A stretch of 30,502 bases of DNA, from positions 1 to 30,502 of the forward strand of contig NZ_JAKJHX010000035.1 in NCBI RefSeq assembly GCF_021648855.1. Reading direction: 5' to 3'. The notes beneath the pieces are model-generated. The model was given only the letters and a program-made list of their open reading frames with translations. It was not told the origin of the DNA and made no database searches. Below are positions 27,244-30,502 of this stretch, in pieces; the stretch's first letter is position 1, and the number at the start of each line of letters is the position of its first letter. Source of the stretch: Tychonema litorale BBK16 (lineage in GTDB: Bacteria > Cyanobacteriota > Cyanobacteriia > Cyanobacteriales > Microcoleaceae). The translations under genes and the position numbers were made by a program.

Positions 27244-29403
27244 ATGGTCTTACCTCGCCCCGTGTCAGATGCCCTAATTGAACTGTTGAAGCCGATTGCC
27301 AGCGAATTGGGAGAAAGATTGGGAGCAAGCGCTGTCAACGAACGCTTTGCAGAAATTGAGCCATCTGGCTCTTCAACTCTGAATCAACAAATCAAAAAAG
27401 ACCCCCGCTGGATTAAAGCGCAAGTTAAGTATTTGCAGCGACAGCAGGCTAGAGAACAAGAATTAATCGCGATCGCCAGTATAGAAGAAGAATGGGTACA
27501 AGAAGAACGCGCTAATCGAATTAAAGCGGAAGAATTGAGAGACAAACGAGCCATTAGTCGGCTGTGTCGCGAACTCATGCGGGAGTTTCAAGCAGAAGCA
27601 ATTCGGCTAAAGCTGAGCGAGATTCAAAGTCTTTGGGATCGGGATAATTGGTTTTCTAATTTGAGCAGACAAGAAACTGAACAGATTTTGCAGCAGCAGC
27701 AGCACCGATTACTATTATTAGTTGCTCCGGCGAAAATTAGCGAAGATTGTCCAGATTCATTTCGCAACAATCTGAATATCGAGCTACCTGCTAAGTTAAG
27801 AGCTTTTTTGAGCCAGCACTATCCTCAGCACGGAGATTTATGTCCGGTTCAGTTTTATGGCGACTATTTCAAAAAACCGATTTCTGATATTGATGTGGAG
27901 CGGTTGCAGACGGTTTTATCTCCCGTACCTACAGCTATATTGTATAGCGATATCAGTGATTATGAAGTGAATTTTCATATTGGGTTTTGGGGAGTGATAA
28001 ATCAAAGTGTTTCTCTGGTTACGATGCAGCCTTGGAATTGGGAGGAGGTTTACCATCAATTGAAGGTAGAGGGGAAAGATGAAAAGCTGAGCTTGCGGAT
28101 TGTTCGGCAGATAATAGTGACGATTCACAAACTATTGGCTGCATTTTTAGCTGATTTATATTATCTTAATATTGATTTTACTCACGAACCTCAGCTATTT
28201 AATTTAAATGCTGAATTTGCTCAAGAATGGTTTTCTCAAGATTGGGCATTACCCTATATTGAAACTCTCAAAGAAATTCAGCAGCAGCAGCGAATAACCT
28301 ATCAGGGAGAGATGCGGCGGCTGGTGTTTCGGGAGGCTAAAGCTAAGGCGGAACGCAAGCGTGCGGAGGAGGCTGAACTCAAACGCAGTGAAGAAGCCTC
28401 GGCTGCATCGCGGCGGGCCAAGGAATTAGCTTATAAGTTGAAAAATCATCAGTGGCGATGTGTCCATACACTGCCGGGACATTCATCGTTTGTTAATTCT
28501 TTGGCGATTAGTCCTGATGGCAAAACTTTGGCTAGCGGTAGTTGGGATAAAACTATTAAGATTTGGAATTTAGAAACTGGGGAATTTATTGGTACTCTGA
28601 CGGGACATTCGGATCGAGTAAATTCGGTGGCTATTAGTTGCGACGGGCAAATGCTAGTCAGCGGCAGTTCGGACGAAACAATTAAGTTTTGGAATTTGCA
28701 AACTGGCGAGTTGCTGTGTACTTTTCCGGGACATTCTATGGAGGTGAATTCAGTGGCGATTAGCCCCCATGGGCAGGTGATTGCTAGTTGTGGTGGGGCT
28801 GATAATACGATTAAGCTTTGGAATTTGCGGACGGGGGAGTTGCTGCGGACTTTGAGGAGTCATTCGGATAATGTGAATGCTGTGGTTTTTAGCCCGGATG
28901 GAAAAATTTTGGCTAGTGGGAGTTCGGATGCGACGAGCAAGGTTTGGAATGCCGAAAGTGGTAAGTTGCTGCGGACTCTTTCGGGTTTGAATGTTGGGGT
29001 AAATTCTGTGGCAATTGGGCCGGATGGTCAGATTCTTGCTAGTGTAAGTAATGATTATACGATTAAGTTGCGGAATTTGCAGACGGGCAGTTTGTTACGA
29101 ATTTTGAATTCTAATTCTGACAGGGGAAAGGGTGTACCGAGTTTAGAAATGAATGAGGGTTTGCATATTTTGCAGAATTATGTGAGTCGGGGAGATTCTG
29201 TGGCGATTAGTGGGGATGGTTTGACTTTGGCTAGTGGCTGCGATGATAATACGATTAAGATTTGGAATTTGTTGACGGGGGAGTTGTTGAGTTCTCTTAG
29301 TGGGCATTTGGGTACTGTGTATTCGGTGGCGATCGCACCTTCTGGCAATATACTTGTCAGTGGTAGTGCGGATGAGACGATTAAGATTTGGCGCTGTGAT
29401 TAA
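27244..29403 (+). CDS. WD40-repeat protein with alpha-helical N-terminal region
   Basis: 719-residue soluble protein. The first 130 residues are mostly helical and charged ([19 protein letters not shown]). About 130-350 is an unrecognised mixed region with repeated Trp/Tyr ([21 protein letters not shown]). About 355-400 is a Lys/Glu/Ala coiled coil. Residues 408-719 form seven WD repeats, most ending IKIWNL or IKLWNL and starting GHS..VNSVAIS, so a seven-bladed propeller is predicted, closing with IKIWRCD at the C-terminus. Blade 5 has lost the GH and the Trp (KLRNLQTG), and about 27 extra residues precede blade 6. WD40 propellers serve as protein-binding platforms; no effector domain is recognised, so the role is unknown. 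It diverges from sbpA and is followed by heptamer repeats and tRNA-Thr. Confidence 0.9.
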   Translation: MVLPRPVSDALIELLKPIASELGERLGASAVNERFAEIEPSGSSTLNQQIKKDPRWIKAQVKYLQRQQAREQELIAIASIEEEWVQEERANRIKAEELRDKRAISRLCRELMREFQAEAIRLKLSEIQSLWDRDNWFSNLSRQETEQILQQQQHRLLLLVAPAKISEDCPDSFRNNLNIELPAKLRAFLSQHYPQHGDLCPVQFYGDYFKKPISDIDVERLQTVLSPVPTAILYSDISDYEVNFHIGFWGVINQSVSLVTMQPWNWEEVYHQLKVEGKDEKLSLRIVRQIIVTIHKLLAAFLADLYYLNIDFTHEPQLFNLNAEFAQEWFSQDWALPYIETLKEIQQQQRITYQGEMRRLVFREAKAKAERKRAEEAELKRSEEASAASRRAKELAYKLKNHQWRCVHTLPGHSSFVNSLAISPDGKTLASGSWDKTIKIWNLETGEFIGTLTGHSDRVNSVAISCDGQMLVSGSSDETIKFWNLQTGELLCTFPGHSMEVNSVAISPHGQVIASCGGADNTIKLWNLRTGELLRTLRSHSDNVNAVVFSPDGKILASGSSDATSKVWNAESGKLLRTLSGLNVGVNSVAIGPDGQILASVSNDYTIKLRNLQTGSLLRILNSNSDRGKGVPSLEMNEGLHILQNYVSRGDSVAISGDGLTLASGCDDNTIKIWNLLTGELLSSLSGHLGTVYSVAIAPSGNILVSGSADETIKIWRCD

Positions 29404-29404
29404 T

Positions 29405-29488
29405 CATTGGGAATTGGGAATTGGGAATTGGGCATCGGGCATCGGGCATCGGGCATCGGGCATTGGGCATCGGGAATTGGGCATGGGG
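29405..29488. repeat. Tandem heptamer array (STRR-like), about 12 units
   Basis: Consecutive 7-mers CATTGGG, AATTGGG x3, CATCGGG x4, CATTGGG, CATCGGG, AATTGGG and CATGGGG start two bases after the WD40 stop codon. The regular 7-bp step with interchangeable unit types matches the short tandemly repeated repetitive sequences described in filamentous cyanobacteria. Confidence 0.9.
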
Positions 29489-29580
29489 CCCTTGTGGGGA
29501 GGGCTTTTGGGTGATTTTGAAAAAAACTTTGCTGAGGGGGTTGCGCTAATGAGGGTAAGTTTGCTATATTAGTTCATGTT

Positions 29581-29653
29581 GCTGGTGTAACTCAGTTGGT
29601 AGAGTAGCTGATTTGTAATCAGCCTGTCGCAAGTTCGAGTCTTGTCACCAGCT
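29581..29653 (+). tRNA. trnT-UGU: tRNA-Thr (anticodon UGU)
   Basis: Full cloverleaf read by hand. Acceptor GCTGGTG (29581-29587) pairs with CACCAGC (29646-29652). D stem is ACTC/GAGT, anticodon stem GCTGA/TCAGC with loop TTTGTAA and anticodon TGT at 29614-29616, and T stem GCAAG/CTTGT with loop TTCGAGT. CCA is not encoded. It decodes ACA/ACG threonine codons. A strong terminator follows 22 nt downstream. Confidence 0.96.
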
Positions 29654-29675
29654 TTAGTCTAAATGTTTGTATCTT

Positions 29676-29710
29676 AAATCCCCGACTTCTCGAAAAAGTC
29701 GGGGATTTTG
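29676..29710 (+). terminator. Rho-independent terminator after tRNA-Thr
   Basis: Perfect 13-bp stem AAATCCCCGACTT/AAGTCGGGGATTT with a 7-nt loop, the right arm ending in a T run. It lies just after the tRNA and reads as an intrinsic terminator. Similar GACTT/AAGTC hairpins are dispersed in cyanobacterial genomes. Confidence 0.8.
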
Positions 29711-29735
29711 ATATTCTTAATTTAGCTCTCAGTCA

Positions 29736-29798
29736 GGAGACGGCAATGCCGTTTCCCTACAATTAATCGAGGGGTAGGGACACGGCATTGCCGTCTCC
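29736..29798. repeat. Pair of REP-like palindromes (ACGGCA/TGCCGT family)
   Basis: Near-palindromes at 29736-29756 and 29778-29798, variants of the 7039 and 18220 elements with A or T at the centre and GGAGACGG or GGACACGG arms. They lie between the tRNA terminator and the aminopeptidase 3' end. Confidence 0.85.
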
Positions 29799-29829
29799 TC
29801 CATTGCTATAATTTCGGTGCAACCCGAAT

Positions 29830-30502
29830 TTATACTACACAAGGTTCAGTGGCTTTTTTTAACCATTCAAGTGTTGCTGGATCGATCGCACTTCCCAATT
29901 TCTCGACTACAGCACCATGATAATTATTCAACCATGCGAGTTGAGTCTTTGACAGGCGATCGGCATTAATCAATTTTCGGTCAAACGGAATATAAGTCAG
30001 CGGTTCAAATCCATACCAAACTGTATCATGCTTGGGTGGCATTTCTATGACAACATAAAGATTTTCGATCCGAATTCCGCCCCATCCCGGTTTATAATAT
30101 CCCGGTTCTATGCTAGTTACCATTCCCGGTTCTAGAGCGTATTGTACCGATTTGCTGATGCCATTTGGCCCTTCGTGAACAGCTAAAAATGCACCAACTC
30201 CGTGCCCCGTCCCGTGTCCGTAGTCTAGCTGTTCTTGCCATAATACACCACGGGCGATCGCATCTAACTGCACTCCCATTGTTCCCTTGGGAAATTGCTG
30301 CATTGCACAGCTAATATGTGCGATCAAAACTGTCGTGTAGTTTTCTATATGTAGCGCCGTTGGTTCTCCGATAATCACGGTTCTCGTGTCATCGGTTGTA
30401 CCACCTAAATATTGCGATCCTGAGTCCAGTAACAGGAACTCGCCGTGTTTTAACGTGATGTCAGGACTTGGAGTGCCATAATGGACGATCGAGCTATTTA
30501 CC
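29830..30502 (-). CDS. Aminopeptidase P family metallopeptidase (M24B), 3' part; 5' end outside the window
   Basis: C-terminal 223 codons of a gene that continues past the right edge; the frame stays open from the stop at 29830 to the end. All five metal ligands of the pita-bread fold are visible: LLLDSG, TTDDTR, the His of GTGHGVG, the Glu of SIEPGYY and the Glu of RIENL. The enzyme removes an N-terminal residue that precedes proline, using two divalent metals, usually Mn. The tail from YGFEPLTYIPFD to TLEWLKKATEP matches the extra C-terminal domain of the longer, eukaryote-like XPNPEP1 form (usually about 600 residues). An apparent GTG start near 30378 is internal and should not be used. 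Confidence 0.93.
   Translation of the reverse strand, partial: VNSSIVHYGTPSPDITLKHGEFLLLDSGSQYLGGTTDDTRTVIIGEPTALHIENYTTVLIAHISCAMQQFPKGTMGVQLDAIARGVLWQEQLDYGHGTGHGVGAFLAVHEGPNGISKSVQYALEPGMVTSIEPGYYKPGWGGIRIENLYVVIEMPPKHDTVWYGFEPLTYIPFDRKLINADRLSKTQLAWLNNYHGAVVEKLGSAIDPATLEWLKKATEPCVV

Noticed and set aside
29405..29488. Repeat array considered as CRISPR
   Set aside because: Units are 7 bp with no spacers; this is a tandem heptamer array.

Overview
The window is from a cyanobacterium, most likely a filamentous Oscillatoriales-type genome (Microcoleus/Oscillatoria-like). The order-level guess is inference. What the sequence shows is very frequent GCGATCGC (HIP1) octamers, a petG gene, a membrane-anchored cytochrome cM-like gene, an AMIN-domain protein, two very large DUF4347/RTX proteins, a WD40 protein, and many small palindromic and heptameric repeats between genes. 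Moderate GC content fits. No prophage, CRISPR array or intact insertion sequence is visible.

Layout. 1-1262 holds no convincing gene, only a hairpin that may be the scar of an IS200/IS605-type end. 1263-6986 (+) is a 1907-residue secreted or surface mosaic: DUF4347, L-type-lectin-like domain, three DUF11 repeats, three Ig/cadherin-like repeats, two Pro-Thr linkers and a long RTX Ca2+-binding tail. 7149-11802 (-) is a two-gene sacsin-like unit: a GHKL ATPase chain of 1159 residues and a 389-residue chain, separated by 4 nt at a CTT-TGA junction that resembles the +1 frameshift site of prfB. 11986-17332 (+) carries an AMIN-domain protein, an ABC-2-type permease, an aldo/keto reductase, a GIY-YIG-like protein and an RqcH/NFACT ribosome-quality-control protein. 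17532-18211 has divergent petG (-) and a cytochrome cM-like gene (+). 18365-23410 (-) is a second DUF4347/RTX mosaic of 1681 residues, whose middle is a Gly-rich beta-helix region plus six SdrD-B-like repeats. 23950-26913 (-) is a sulfate importer operon sbpA-cysT-cysW without cysA. 27244-29403 (+) is a seven-bladed WD40 protein. 29581-29653 is tRNA-Thr(UGU) with a strong terminator. The window ends inside an M24B aminopeptidase P gene (-).

Functional themes. The two DUF4347/RTX proteins share the same N-terminal and C-terminal modules but exchange the middle, as expected for a family of type-I-secreted adhesins or matrix proteins. Both DUF4347 domains keep an His-Gly and a Gly-Cys motif in an order reminiscent of clan CD (caspase/CHAT-like) peptidases. 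The sulfate operon, petG/cytochrome pair, RqcH and aminopeptidase are housekeeping. The sacsin-like pair is the least understood unit and has the most unusual gene junction. Interspersed palindromes recur between genes, and one related repeat lies in frame inside the RqcH-like gene.
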